NCBI RefSeq assembly: GCF_049723905.1
Contig: NZ_JBJKFD010000001.1
Coordinates: 2,914,001-2,978,000, forward strand
Length of the DNA: 64,000 nt
Origin: G963665185 sp049723905
GTDB lineage: Bacteria; Desulfobacterota; Desulfovibrionia; Desulfovibrionales; Desulfovibrionaceae
Direction of reading: 5' to 3'
The notes beneath the pieces are model-generated. The model was not told the DNA's origin. It saw only the letters and a list, made by a program, of their open reading frames with translations, and did no database searches. Position numbers and translations under genes: made by a program. Shown in pieces: positions 1-7,935 of this stretch (position 1 is its first letter; every line of letters starts with the position of its first letter).

Positions 1-1222
1 CCACCACAATGGCGTCGTCCACGATGATGCCGGAGACCAGCACAAAGGAGAACAGGGTGATTTCGTTGAGGGAGTTGCCCGTAAGCCACATCAATATCAT
101 GGTCACCAGAAAGGAGAACGGAATGCCCACTGTGGTCAGGATGGCATTGCGCAGCCCCATGAACACGAAAATGAGCAGCCCCACCAGCACGATGCCGATG
201 ATCATGTTGGAGCCGAGGGTGTTCAGGGCGTCGTCGATATTGATGCGCTGGTCCTGGCTGATGACCACCTTCACCCCTTCCTTTTCCAGGGAGGGCTTGA
301 AGCGGTCCACTATCTTCAGCGCGGTGGGGATGATGTCCAGAGCGCTGCCTTCCGGCGACTTGAGCAGCCGCAGGGTGACACTATCCTGTCCGTTGACCGT
401 ACTGATGACCGCGGGGTCGCGGAACGACAGGCCGGCATCACGCATCACATCGCCCACCGTAACGAACGACCCGTCCAGGTCACGGCGGATGATGGTTTCG
501 GCAATCTGCTCGCGGGAGCGGAAACGCTCGTCCACAACCACCACGAACTCGCCGGATTCGTTCTCGTAGTTGCCCGCGGGAACGGACAGGTTGGCCTCAG
601 TAAGGGCGGAGGCGACCTCGTCAAAGGTCAGGCCGTAGCGTTCCAGCAGGGCGGGGTCCAGGTCCACATGGAACTCGCGGGTGAACTCGCCCTGCAAGTC
701 CACTTCCTTGACGCCACGAATCTGCCGCAACTCGACCTTCATCTCCTCGGCCATGAGGGAAAGCGCGCGGTTGGAACGGTCGCCCACCAGATTGATGTTC
801 ACCGCGGGCAGCCACTCGCTGACGTCCACCTGCATGAAACTTGGCGGATCTATGCCTTCGGGCAGTTCCTTCATCACGCCCAGAACCTTCAGGCGCAGCT
901 CGTCGTACTGGCTGTCGTAGTCCGTGTCGTCAATGAACTTTACGCGGACCTGGGAGCGTTGGCGGTACGACTTGGACTGGATGTATTCGATGTTTTCCAG
1001 ATCATCGACGGCCTTTTCAATCTCGCGGGTGATGAGGGTTTCCACGTCCTGTGGCGAAGCACCGGGCAAAATAGTGGTGATGAGCACGTCGCCCATGCGC
1101 ACGTTGGGGTAGCGCTCCACGGGCAGTTCGCCCAGCGCAAACACGCCCACCAGCATGCACAGCACAAAAAGAAGATTGACCAGAACGGTCTGGCGCAGGA
1201 AAAACTTCAAAAAAAGACGCAT
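1..1222 (-). CDS. RND efflux transporter, inner-membrane subunit (N-terminal part)
   Basis: This is the first ~407 residues of an AcrB/HAE1-type proton-driven exporter; the rest lies beyond the left edge, so the frame is open to base 1. The protein starts MRLFLKFFLRQ, with one membrane helix at about residues 10-30. A long periplasmic porter domain follows (PGASPQDVE and EYIQSKS are typical). From about residue 340 there is a cluster of membrane helices. The last visible residues, GIIVDDAIVV, carry the paired Asp of the proton relay (Asp407/Asp408 in AcrB). It starts 7 bases after the stop of the adaptor gene, so the two form one operon. Substrate cannot be told from sequence. No outer-membrane channel gene is visible here. 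Confidence 0.93.
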   Translation of the reverse strand, partial: MRLFLKFFLRQTVLVNLLFVLCMLVGVFALGELPVERYPNVRMGDVLITTILPGASPQDVETLITREIEKAVDDLENIEYIQSKSYRQRSQVRVKFIDDTDYDSQYDELRLKVLGVMKELPEGIDPPSFMQVDVSEWLPAVNINLVGDRSNRALSLMAEEMKVELRQIRGVKEVDLQGEFTREFHVDLDPALLERYGLTFDEVASALTEANLSVPAGNYENESGEFVVVVDERFRSREQIAETIIRRDLDGSFVTVGDVMRDAGLSFRDPAVISTVNGQDSVTLRLLKSPEGSALDIIPTALKIVDRFKPSLEKEGVKVVISQDQRINIDDALNTLGSNMIIGIVLVGLLIFVFMGLRNAILTTVGIPFSFLVTMILMWLTGNSLNEITLFSFVLVSGIIVDDAIVV

Positions 1223-1228
1223 GGTCGG

Positions 1229-2236
1229 CTACTCCGGCTGCAAAAGGAAATGCTGCCCCGGATGCACCTGGGGAGAACGCACCCGGACCTGTCCATCCGG
1301 GCCATGGCCCAAAAACACAACACGCACGGGCTCACCCTTTTCCGGGGTCACCCAATATTCCTCGTAGCGTTCCTTTACGCAGGAGGCAGGCAGAAACACG
1401 GCTCCGGAAGGGTCGGGCAAATTCACGGAAAGAACGGCGCGCAGTCCGCCACGTTTTTCCTTCAGCCCCTCGGAAACGGCCAGATCCACCTTGATTTTCC
1501 TGGTCACGGCATCAAAGGCCGGGGATACGAGCTCCACCTTGGCAGAAATGATTTTGCCGTTGGTGCCCTCGTCCGGGAAAAAAAGCTTTGCTTCGTCGGC
1601 CTGCCTGCGCAAAAATCCGAATTCCTCCGGAGTAAAGGCAAAGGGAACCAGCAGCGTGCTGAAATCGGCCGCCTTGCCCACAACCTTTCCGGCGGAAACC
1701 CACTCGCCCGGCTCCACCAGGCGTTCGGTCACCCGCCAGCCCGGGCGCGCCTTGATAACGAAACGGGTCCGCCGCTCCCTGAGGTTGGCCTCTTCTATTT
1801 TCAGGGCTTCCATCTGCTGCAGCGCGGTATCGCGGTGGCTGATCAGCTCGTCCAAGGTGGACTGGTCCTCAAGTTCCTTTTGCACCAGCGTGGAATAACG
1901 GTCGGTTTCCTTGACGTTGTAGTCCACATCGCTCTGGATGCGCTTCTGGTCTGCCTGGTTCTTGCGGATGGAAAGATCGATGAACGTGGTATCGAGCACG
2001 GCGAAAATACCGCTGGCCGGGATGGTATCGCCCACATCGGCCAGCACCCTGAGACAACGCCCGGCCTCTTCTCCGGCAACCTCCATAACATGGCGGGCAC
2101 GGGTATAGCCGGTAAGGGTCTGCTCAATGAGCGCAGGCCGGGCAACAGCCGTAGCATTCTGAGCCGCCGGGCACGGCGCGGCACTGAAAAAAACAACCAA
2201 AACCAAAAGGATTGCGGCCAGCTTTGAATGGCTCAT
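1229..2236 (-). CDS. RND efflux periplasmic adaptor (membrane fusion protein)
   Basis: HlyD/AcrA-type adaptor that links the RND pump encoded just downstream to an outer-membrane channel. The chosen start gives MSHSKLAAILLVLVVFF followed by a cleavable signal (ends near PCPAA) and has a GGAAG ribosome site. A longer frame to 2476 has no ribosome site and a Cys-rich, non-typical N-terminus. The protein is about 335 residues: a half-lipoyl motif near 50-75 (GDTIPASGIFAVLD), a short coiled coil (ELEDQSTLDELISHRDTALQ), the second lipoyl half (VKARPGWRV..VEPGEWV) and a beta-barrel domain. No lipobox is seen, so it is probably soluble in the periplasm. Confidence 0.9.
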   Translation of the reverse strand: MSHSKLAAILLVLVVFFSAAPCPAAQNATAVARPALIEQTLTGYTRARHVMEVAGEEAGRCLRVLADVGDTIPASGIFAVLDTTFIDLSIRKNQADQKRIQSDVDYNVKETDRYSTLVQKELEDQSTLDELISHRDTALQQMEALKIEEANLRERRTRFVIKARPGWRVTERLVEPGEWVSAGKVVGKAADFSTLLVPFAFTPEEFGFLRRQADEAKLFFPDEGTNGKIISAKVELVSPAFDAVTRKIKVDLAVSEGLKEKRGGLRAVLSVNLPDPSGAVFLPASCVKERYEEYWVTPEKGEPVRVVFLGHGPDGQVRVRSPQVHPGQHFLLQPE

Positions 2237-2711
2237 GTCGCTTCCTACTCCACACAATTTTTTTCGGACAAGCGTCCATTCGATTTGAAAAACAGCACAG
2301 GCCCCCAAAGGACGCACGGCCCGGAACCGGCGCCACGCATACACACAGCAGCTTTCGCGGACGCGGCAGGAAGAGCAGCCCTTACAGCCGTGGATTGTTC
2401 CGCGCGAATTCACTATGTTCGGGTAAGCCGCAGCCAGTACGCACAATACATGACAGGCACAAAGAAAGCCGGGCAACAGGTTAAACTTCAGGCATCATCT
2501 TAAAATCTTTGTCTCTCCGGGGCCAGGTCGATACGCAGGTGTCTCGGCATTAGATTGTACGTATAAAAGGCCCGGTGCAAAGAGTAAACCATGTTTGTTT
2601 TGTAAAATTGTAAATTATTGTCAAAAGAGAACTGATTCTGAGACCGGATGGGGCATTTGCCTGCAAAATTGGTACTTGTAATCATCCAGATTGCATTTTG
2701 GAGACTATTGT
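2237..2711. other. Divergent intergenic region, no gene seen
   Basis: 475 bases between the leftward efflux operon and rightward sfsA. Short open frames here lack ribosome sites and typical composition. The right half (2560-2700) is AT-rich and is where the sfsA promoter should lie. No clear operator or strong hairpin was recognised. Confidence 0.5.
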
Positions 2712-3416
2712 ATGGATATTCTGGTTCCCTTTGAACAGCCCATTCGGCAGGTACGTTTTGTCCGCCGCGAAAAGCGGTTTCTGGTGCTGGTGGAAGACGG
2801 GACGGAAAAATTTTGGGTACACACCAACAATTCCGGTTCCATGCTCGGCCTGCTGCGGCCGGGGGAGGAAATGCTGATTTCCAAATCGCCCAACCCCAAG
2901 CGCAAACTGCCATGGACCCTGGAAGCGGTGTACGCAAACGACGACTGGTGCTGCGTGAACACCTCCATGCCCAACAAGATCCTTTACGCGGCATTCGAGC
3001 ACCGCGCTCTGCCAGAGCTGGCAAAAGCCACCAAACTGCAGCGCGAGGCCAAGGTGGGGCAGTCCAGGCTGGACGCGCGCTTTGAAAGCCCTGGCGGCGA
3101 TATATGGGTGGAGGCCAAAAACGTGACCCTGGTGGAAGACAATAGCGCAGCCTTTCCCGACGCCGTAACCGTGCGCGGGCAAAAGCATTTACGCGAACTC
3201 ATGGCCCTGGCAGCCCAGGGCCTGCGCGTGGCAGGGTTTTACCTGGTATCTCTGGCGGGTGCGCACTGCTTTGCCCCGGCCGATTACATCGACCCGGAAT
3301 ATGCCAGCCTTTTTTATCAGGCGCTTGACGCAGGCGTGGAAGCGTGGCCCTACACGGCAAAAGTAACGCCGCAAGGTGTGGGGCTTGACCGCAGACTACC
3401 GGTATGGAGGAATTAA
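2712..3416 (+). CDS. sfsA: SfsA family DNA/RNA nuclease-like protein
   Basis: SfsA ('sugar fermentation stimulation protein A') homologue, 234 residues, the usual family length. It has an N-terminal OB-like part (about 1-80: FVRREKRFLVLVEDG, HTNNSGSM) and a PD-(D/E)XK-like C-terminal part with DIWVEAKNVTLVEDN and PDAVTVRGQKHLREL, the most conserved family blocks. The start MDILVPF is preferred over an ATG at 2691 because a GGAG lies about 8 bases before it. E. coli SfsA binds DNA and affects maltose metabolism; its role in this organism is unknown. It is monocistronic as far as can be seen. Confidence 0.93.
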   Translation: MDILVPFEQPIRQVRFVRREKRFLVLVEDGTEKFWVHTNNSGSMLGLLRPGEEMLISKSPNPKRKLPWTLEAVYANDDWCCVNTSMPNKILYAAFEHRALPELAKATKLQREAKVGQSRLDARFESPGGDIWVEAKNVTLVEDNSAAFPDAVTVRGQKHLRELMALAAQGLRVAGFYLVSLAGAHCFAPADYIDPEYASLFYQALDAGVEAWPYTAKVTPQGVGLDRRLPVWRN

Positions 3417-4239
3417 AATGTCTCGGATGGGGTTGGCCACTGTCTTGGGCCTACCGCAAGCGGGGCAAGGATGGTTTATGCTTTTCTGTAAAAACGGCTG
3501 ACAGGGAAAAAGCAGTAGAAGTCCTGAACGGAAAAGAATGTGGAAATTCTTTCCAGTTTGTTTATTTCCCGGCGCAGTGTGCTCAAAAATGCGGGCAGAT
3601 GGGAGAAAGTAAATTCCATGCAGCGGATAAACAGAACCAAGGCACAGAAAAATACAACCCCTTCAGTAAAAAGCCATTCAGAAACCACAGCAAGATCCTC
3701 CTTTTTTTCAGCAAACTACGCCTGATTCGCTTTGAGTCAATACCCGTTGAATTAATTCTTTATTTCACATTCCCCAGTACATACCGGTTTCATTTCATGG
3801 TCTTGATTCAAAAGATGCGCCCACGCCAAAGACCTTGCGCAAGAATAAAAAGCTCTGTCTTTTTTATGGCAGCCAGCAAAAGTCATAATTGGAATATTTT
3901 ATCAACTTTTATATCCAGTTGCTCTTTGCGTCACAAACTTTCGCCCCCGGCCGCAGCCTTATAAACCCGCTGTTTATGCCGGTCCGGAGCGAAAGGAGAC
4001 GTTATAACGCGGTCTTTTGACTGCCTATGGAGGGGAGGAGGCGACTTTTACGCACGGCCAAATGCCATACGACTTCTGCCTATGACGCAAGCTGTTGGAA
4101 GGTTTTTACAGGGAAGGCCTGCCAATTCTGCTCAAACGGCCTTCCCCGCGCTGAAAACCAAAGAAATCAGAACCGCGACTTTTTCTTTCATTATATTTTC
4201 GGGGGCGGCTTGCGCAAAAAGCCCTGCGGACCAGCCGGT
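3417..4239. other. Long intergenic region, no supported gene
   Basis: About 820 bases between sfsA and the end of the LysR gene. Bases 3480-3930 are AT-rich compared with the flanks. Open frames exist on both strands (for example 3404-3964 on +, 3476-3688 on -) but none has a convincing ribosome site or protein character. A hairpin with 9-base arms lies at about 4109-4146, not followed by a T run. It may be decayed DNA. Confidence 0.5.
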
Positions 4240-5136
4240 TCAGTCTTCCAACTGCCAGACCTGGCGTACGCTTTGGATAAGGGCACGGATGACCGGAGAA
4301 GCGGCACGTTTCTTTTTATAGATGAAGTTGACCTGGGTGGAGAGGCTGTCCTTGTCCCAGATGACAACCTTGCCTTCCTTGCTGGCAAGGCGGGCTTCAT
4401 CCTCGCGCATGAGGCTTATTCCTTTTCCTGCTTCCACAAATGCGGAAATCACGTCTTCGTGGTCCACAATGGTGGCTTCCGGCGGCTTGTGGGGCAGCCC
4501 CACGGACAAGAGCTTGTTTTCGGCAATGCGGCAATAGGGACATTCCTGAATAAGCCAGATCCAGGGAAAATCCATGAGGGTGTTCCAGGTTTCCGCCATG
4601 TGCAGACGGCCAGCCCAATCCGCCGGTCCCACGACCACGAGATTGAATTGGGCAAGCTTGATGCTGTCCACATCGCGCTGGATGGGGGGATCGCCAAAGC
4701 GGAAGCCGCCTTCCATATCACCGGAACGCACCTGGGAGAGGACGGTTTCCGACATACTCTGCAGCAGGTGCACCTCGACCCCTGGGAAATCCTCTTTCAT
4801 ACGGGTGGTCAGATCCATGATGCGGAGAAATTTCGTATCGGTGCACAGGCCTATGCGGGCCACGCCGCTGGCTTCGCGCCGCAGAGAGCGGGCCAGGTCG
4901 CTGAAGTCATTCACGGCACCGACAACCTTGCGGGCCTTGGTCAGCAACCGGCTGCCTTCCCGCGTCAGTTTCATGCCCGTATTGGTCCGCTCGAACAACT
5001 TTACCCCGAGTTCGTCTTCCAGGGTCTTGAGCTGCATGGAAACCGCGGGTTGGGTGACGCACAGGCGTTTTGCCGCCTTGGTCAGATAGCCTTCTTCAGC
5101 TACAGTAAGGAATGATTGTATCTGGTATAATTCCAT
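4240..5136 (-). CDS. LysR-family transcriptional regulator
   Basis: LTTR of 298 residues, normal length. The N-terminal winged helix-turn-helix covers about 1-60 (MELYQIQSFLTVAEEGYLTKAAKRL, then VTQPAVSMQLKTLEDELGVKLFER), followed by the linker helix and a periplasmic-binding-type effector domain (about 88-295). The ATG at 5136 was chosen; a TTG three codons upstream is possible, and neither has a strong ribosome site. It is divergent from the small membrane protein gene at 5323, with an AT-rich inverted repeat between them, so that gene is a likely target. The effector is unknown. Confidence 0.92.
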   Translation of the reverse strand: MELYQIQSFLTVAEEGYLTKAAKRLCVTQPAVSMQLKTLEDELGVKLFERTNTGMKLTREGSRLLTKARKVVGAVNDFSDLARSLRREASGVARIGLCTDTKFLRIMDLTTRMKEDFPGVEVHLLQSMSETVLSQVRSGDMEGGFRFGDPPIQRDVDSIKLAQFNLVVVGPADWAGRLHMAETWNTLMDFPWIWLIQECPYCRIAENKLLSVGLPHKPPEATIVDHEDVISAFVEAGKGISLMREDEARLASKEGKVVIWDKDSLSTQVNFIYKKKRAASPVIRALIQSVRQVWQLED

Positions 5137-5152
5137 ATTTTTCAAAAACAGC

Positions 5153-5169
5153 TATAAGCCAAATTTATA
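5153..5169. promoter_or_regulatory. Candidate LysR-type operator
   Basis: Inverted repeat TATAA-N7-TTATA just upstream of the LysR start and within the divergent region, fitting the T-N11-A style of LTTR boxes. Position and symmetry are the only evidence. Confidence 0.35.
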
Positions 5170-5322
5170 ACATCATAAAGACAATCCATTGGACGGCCAA
5201 GCTGTAAATGCCTATTTGTTCAGCCAGTGAGTGCAGGAATGCAGGAACCGCTGACGCGGTTAAAAATTCAAAAGGCTCACAAGGTTGCCGAGAGAAATCT
5301 TTCAACCGCACGGAGTAAGAAT

Positions 5323-5493
5323 ATGGTAAACGTACAAGGCCCCGTAGAACTGCTCAAGTATTTCATCACGCCCGAGGACACCACTGCACCGCAGACAGGA
5401 GTTGCCGGGCCGGGAATTGTCGGAACCATGAAGGTATTTTTTCACATCTGCGTCGCCATGGGACTTACCGTGGCCATCTCCGTGTTAAATTAA
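5323..5493 (+). CDS. Small membrane protein, function unknown
   Basis: A 56-residue protein starting MVNVQGPVELL, with a GGAG ribosome site 7 bases before the ATG. The in-frame extension upstream to 5227 has no such site. The N-terminal half is polar with a Pro/Thr/Gly-rich stretch (ITPEDTTAPQTGVAGPG). The C-terminal ~22 residues (MKVFFHICVAMGLTVAISVLN) form one membrane helix. A strong terminator follows 28 bases after the stop, which supports it as a real monocistronic gene. It is divergent from the LysR gene, which may control it. The family was not recognised. Confidence 0.72.
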   Translation: MVNVQGPVELLKYFITPEDTTAPQTGVAGPGIVGTMKVFFHICVAMGLTVAISVLN

Positions 5494-5521
5494 GGAACCA
5501 TTCACAGGCTTCATCCTCCGT

Positions 5522-5566
5522 AGCGCCCGTGACGGCCGGCACACCGTCACGGGCGCTCCCTTTTTG
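5522..5566 (+). terminator. Rho-independent terminator of the small membrane protein gene
   Basis: A 14-base perfect stem (AGCGCCCGTGACGG and its complement, 5522-5535 / 5545-5558), short loop, then CCCTTTTT. Confidence 0.88.
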
Positions 5567-5872
5567 GGCGGGAGAATTCTCCCATTACCACCCAAAAAAA
5601 AAGCGCCCAGCCAGTTCCCATAAGGAACATTTATGTGTCCTTACTCGACAGAAGAGCTTAGGGCAATGGGCGTTCCCCGAACTCGGTTCCCACAAAGCTA
5701 TACAGCACACCTCTTCCCTGCACCTTCCCCAATTTTTTGCCTTTCAAAACAAACTTTCTTCCTCTTTTTTAGTTTTTGCCCTTAGCAAAAGCCTTACATA
5801 TAAAAGGCCGCGACAGATACAACTCCTGCCACATCCTTTTTCTTTTACAATTGAATCTCATCATTTATCTCT

Positions 5873-5920
5873 CAATAAAAACTCCCTGCAACACGCTCGT
5901 GTTGCAGGGAGTTTTTATTG
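5873..5920 (-). terminator. Perfect 22-bp hairpin terminator after purE
   Basis: Arms 5873-5894 and 5899-5920 are perfect complements with a 4-base GCTC loop. Read leftward, GGGAG is followed by TTTTTATTG. With its A-rich left arm it could act in both directions. It lies 60 bases past the purE stop, beyond a family D palindrome. Confidence 0.8.
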
Positions 5921-5930
5921 AATATTCGCA

Positions 5931-5980
5931 GGTCCAGGAGGCCGTGCCTCCTGGCGGGGTGCAGGGGCAGAGCCCCTGCC
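5931..5980. repeat. Family D double palindrome, copy 1
   Basis: GGTCCAGGAGGC..GCCTCCTGG, then GCGGGGTGC, then a second stem GGGGCAGAGCCCC. It abuts the purE stop codon. Related copies lie at 37049-37098, 46072-46127, 46329-46376 and 48091-48140; the stem bases change in both arms between copies (for example AGGAGGC/GCCTCCT here, AGGGGCC/GGCCCCT in copy 5). Confidence 0.82.
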
Positions 5981-6462
5981 TACATTTCTGCTGCCGCCTT
6001 CTCTACGGAGTCTTTAAAGCCCTGGCGCACGGCCTTGAGCTTGTCGGCCAGCTCGGCATCGTGCAGGGCCAGAATCTGGGCAGCCATGTAGGCGGCATTC
6101 TTTGCACCGGGCTTATCCAGCGCAACAGTGCCCACGGGAAATCCCGGAGGCATCTGCAAGGTGGCCAGCAACGCATCCATGCCCTGCAGGGGCGAGGCAT
6201 TGAGGGGCACGCCAATGACGGGCTTGATGGTCTTGGAAGCCACCACACCGGCCAGATGCGCGGCCATGCCGGCAGCACAGATAAAGACGTCACAGCCCTG
6301 CTCTTCCAACTCCGCCACCAATTGGGCGGTACGCTCCGGAGTGCGGTGCGCCGAAGTTATGGTATACAGGTGATCGATTCCGAGGGAACCGAGCACATCG
6401 GAACAGGGTTGCATTGTATCCTTGTCCGACGCGCTACCTATGAATATGGCAACACGTTTCAT
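5980..6462 (-). CDS. purE: N5-carboxyaminoimidazole ribonucleotide mutase
   Basis: Class I PurE of 160 residues. It interconverts N5-CAIR and CAIR in de novo purine synthesis. The N-terminal signature IFIGSASDKDTM, the SAHRTPER loop and GMAAHLAG are all present and match the PurE active site. The start ATG sits one base after the purD TGA (TGAAATG) with GGGAG upstream, so translation is probably coupled to purD. No PurK gene is in view. The gene ends directly in a family D palindrome and a strong hairpin. Confidence 0.97.
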   Translation of the reverse strand: MKRVAIFIGSASDKDTMQPCSDVLGSLGIDHLYTITSAHRTPERTAQLVAELEEQGCDVFICAAGMAAHLAGVVASKTIKPVIGVPLNASPLQGMDALLATLQMPPGFPVGTVALDKPGAKNAAYMAAQILALHDAELADKLKAVRQGFKDSVEKAAAEM

Positions 6463-6463
6463 T

Positions 6464-7741
6464 TCAGGAATTCTCCCATTTCTTGCCTTTGTCTCCGATA
6501 TCACGGCGGACGTAGCTGTTCTCGAAATTCACTATATCCACGGCCTGGTATGCCCTTTCCTGGGACTGTGCCAGGTCGTCGCCCAAGGCTGTTACACCCA
6601 GCACGCGTCCGCCGGAGGAGACGATACCGCCTTCCTCTTTGGTTCCGGCCTGAAAGACCTTGACCCCGACGCTGTTCTCGGCACGTTCGATGCCGGTGAT
6701 GCGCATGCCCTTGGGATAGGCTTCGGGATAGCCCTTGGCAGCCATGACCACACACAGGGCGGTGTCGTCACGCCACTTCACATCGACCTCGTTCAGCTTG
6801 CCCTGGGTGCAGGCCAGCATGATTTCCAGCAGGTCGGAATCCAGACGCATCATAAGCGGCTGGCACTCGGGATCGCCGAAGCGGACGTTGTATTCCAGAA
6901 CGCCGGGGCCGTTTTCCGTCATCATCAGCCCGGCGTAAAGCACACCTACGAACGGATGCCCCTTGGCCTCCATGTAGCGGATGATAGGGGTAATGACCTC
7001 TTCGGCCATGATTTCGTACTGGTCCACGGGCAGCAGACCGGCCGGGCTGTACGCGCCCATGCCGCCAGTGTTTGCCCCGGTGTCGCCCTCGCCCACGGCC
7101 TTGTGGTCCTGGCTGGAAGGCATGCATTTGATGTTGCGGCCATCGGAAAACGCCAGAAACGAAACTTCCTCGCCCACCAGCATTTCCTCGATAATGACCT
7201 TGTCGCCGCTGGTACCAAACTGCTTGTGGACCATTATCTGCTCAATGGCGTGGCGGGCGCGTTCCTTGCTTTCGCAGATGATGACACCCTTGCCCGCGGC
7301 CAGGCCGTCGGCCTTGACCACCAGGGGCACGCCTTTTTCCTCGATGAACTCCAGGGCCCGGTCCGCGTCGCGGAACATGGCAAAATGCGCAGTGGGCACG
7401 CCGGTTTCCAGCATCACCTGCTTGGCAAACGACTTGCTGCCCTCCAGCTTGGCACAGTATTCCGAAGGACCGAAGCAGGGAATGCCCGCGTCCTTGAGGG
7501 CGTCTGCCAGCCCAAGGGTAAGGGGCAGTTCCGGTCCGGGCACAACAAGACCGATATCGTTGGACTTGGCAAAATCCACGATGCCGCGCACATCGTCGTC
7601 CTGAATGTCCACATTAATGCCGCACTGGGCGGTACCGCCGTTGCCCGGCGCAATATAGATCTTTCCGGCTTTCGGACTTTGGCCCAGTTTCCAGGCCAGG
7701 GCGTGCTCCCGCCCTCCCGAACCGATCAAAAGTATATTCAC
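6464..7741 (-). CDS. purD: Phosphoribosylamine-glycine ligase
   Basis: GAR synthetase, 425 residues, the usual length. It joins glycine to phosphoribosylamine with ATP in de novo purine synthesis. It begins NILLIGSGGREHALAW (N-domain signature) and continues with the ATP-grasp region (FAKQVMLETGVPTA, LVVKADGLAAGKGV, EEMLVGEEVSFLAF) and the family block RFGDPECQ. The start is GTG at 7741, preceded by GGGAGG; an upstream in-frame ATG at 7828 would add a non-homologous, hydrophobic leader. It forms an operon with purE. Confidence 0.97.
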   Translation of the reverse strand: MNILLIGSGGREHALAWKLGQSPKAGKIYIAPGNGGTAQCGINVDIQDDDVRGIVDFAKSNDIGLVVPGPELPLTLGLADALKDAGIPCFGPSEYCAKLEGSKSFAKQVMLETGVPTAHFAMFRDADRALEFIEEKGVPLVVKADGLAAGKGVIICESKERARHAIEQIMVHKQFGTSGDKVIIEEMLVGEEVSFLAFSDGRNIKCMPSSQDHKAVGEGDTGANTGGMGAYSPAGLLPVDQYEIMAEEVITPIIRYMEAKGHPFVGVLYAGLMMTENGPGVLEYNVRFGDPECQPLMMRLDSDLLEIMLACTQGKLNEVDVKWRDDTALCVVMAAKGYPEAYPKGMRITGIERAENSVGVKVFQAGTKEEGGIVSSGGRVLGVTALGDDLAQSQERAYQAVDIVNFENSYVRRDIGDKGKKWENS

Positions 7742-7935
7742 AGCGTCCTCCCGTGGCGAGCTGCCGGAGAGTGTTCGGCAGCCTGTTGATAAAAAAATCA
7801 AGGTACTGAAACACAAGGGCAAAAGCAACGGATTCGGGTGCCCTCGGCACTCTGCCCCGTGCTTTCCGGCCGCAGGCGGATTGAGTGCCCTTCTTTCTGC
7901 TGGACAAAGAATAATTCCTGATTACATTCCTCGCC

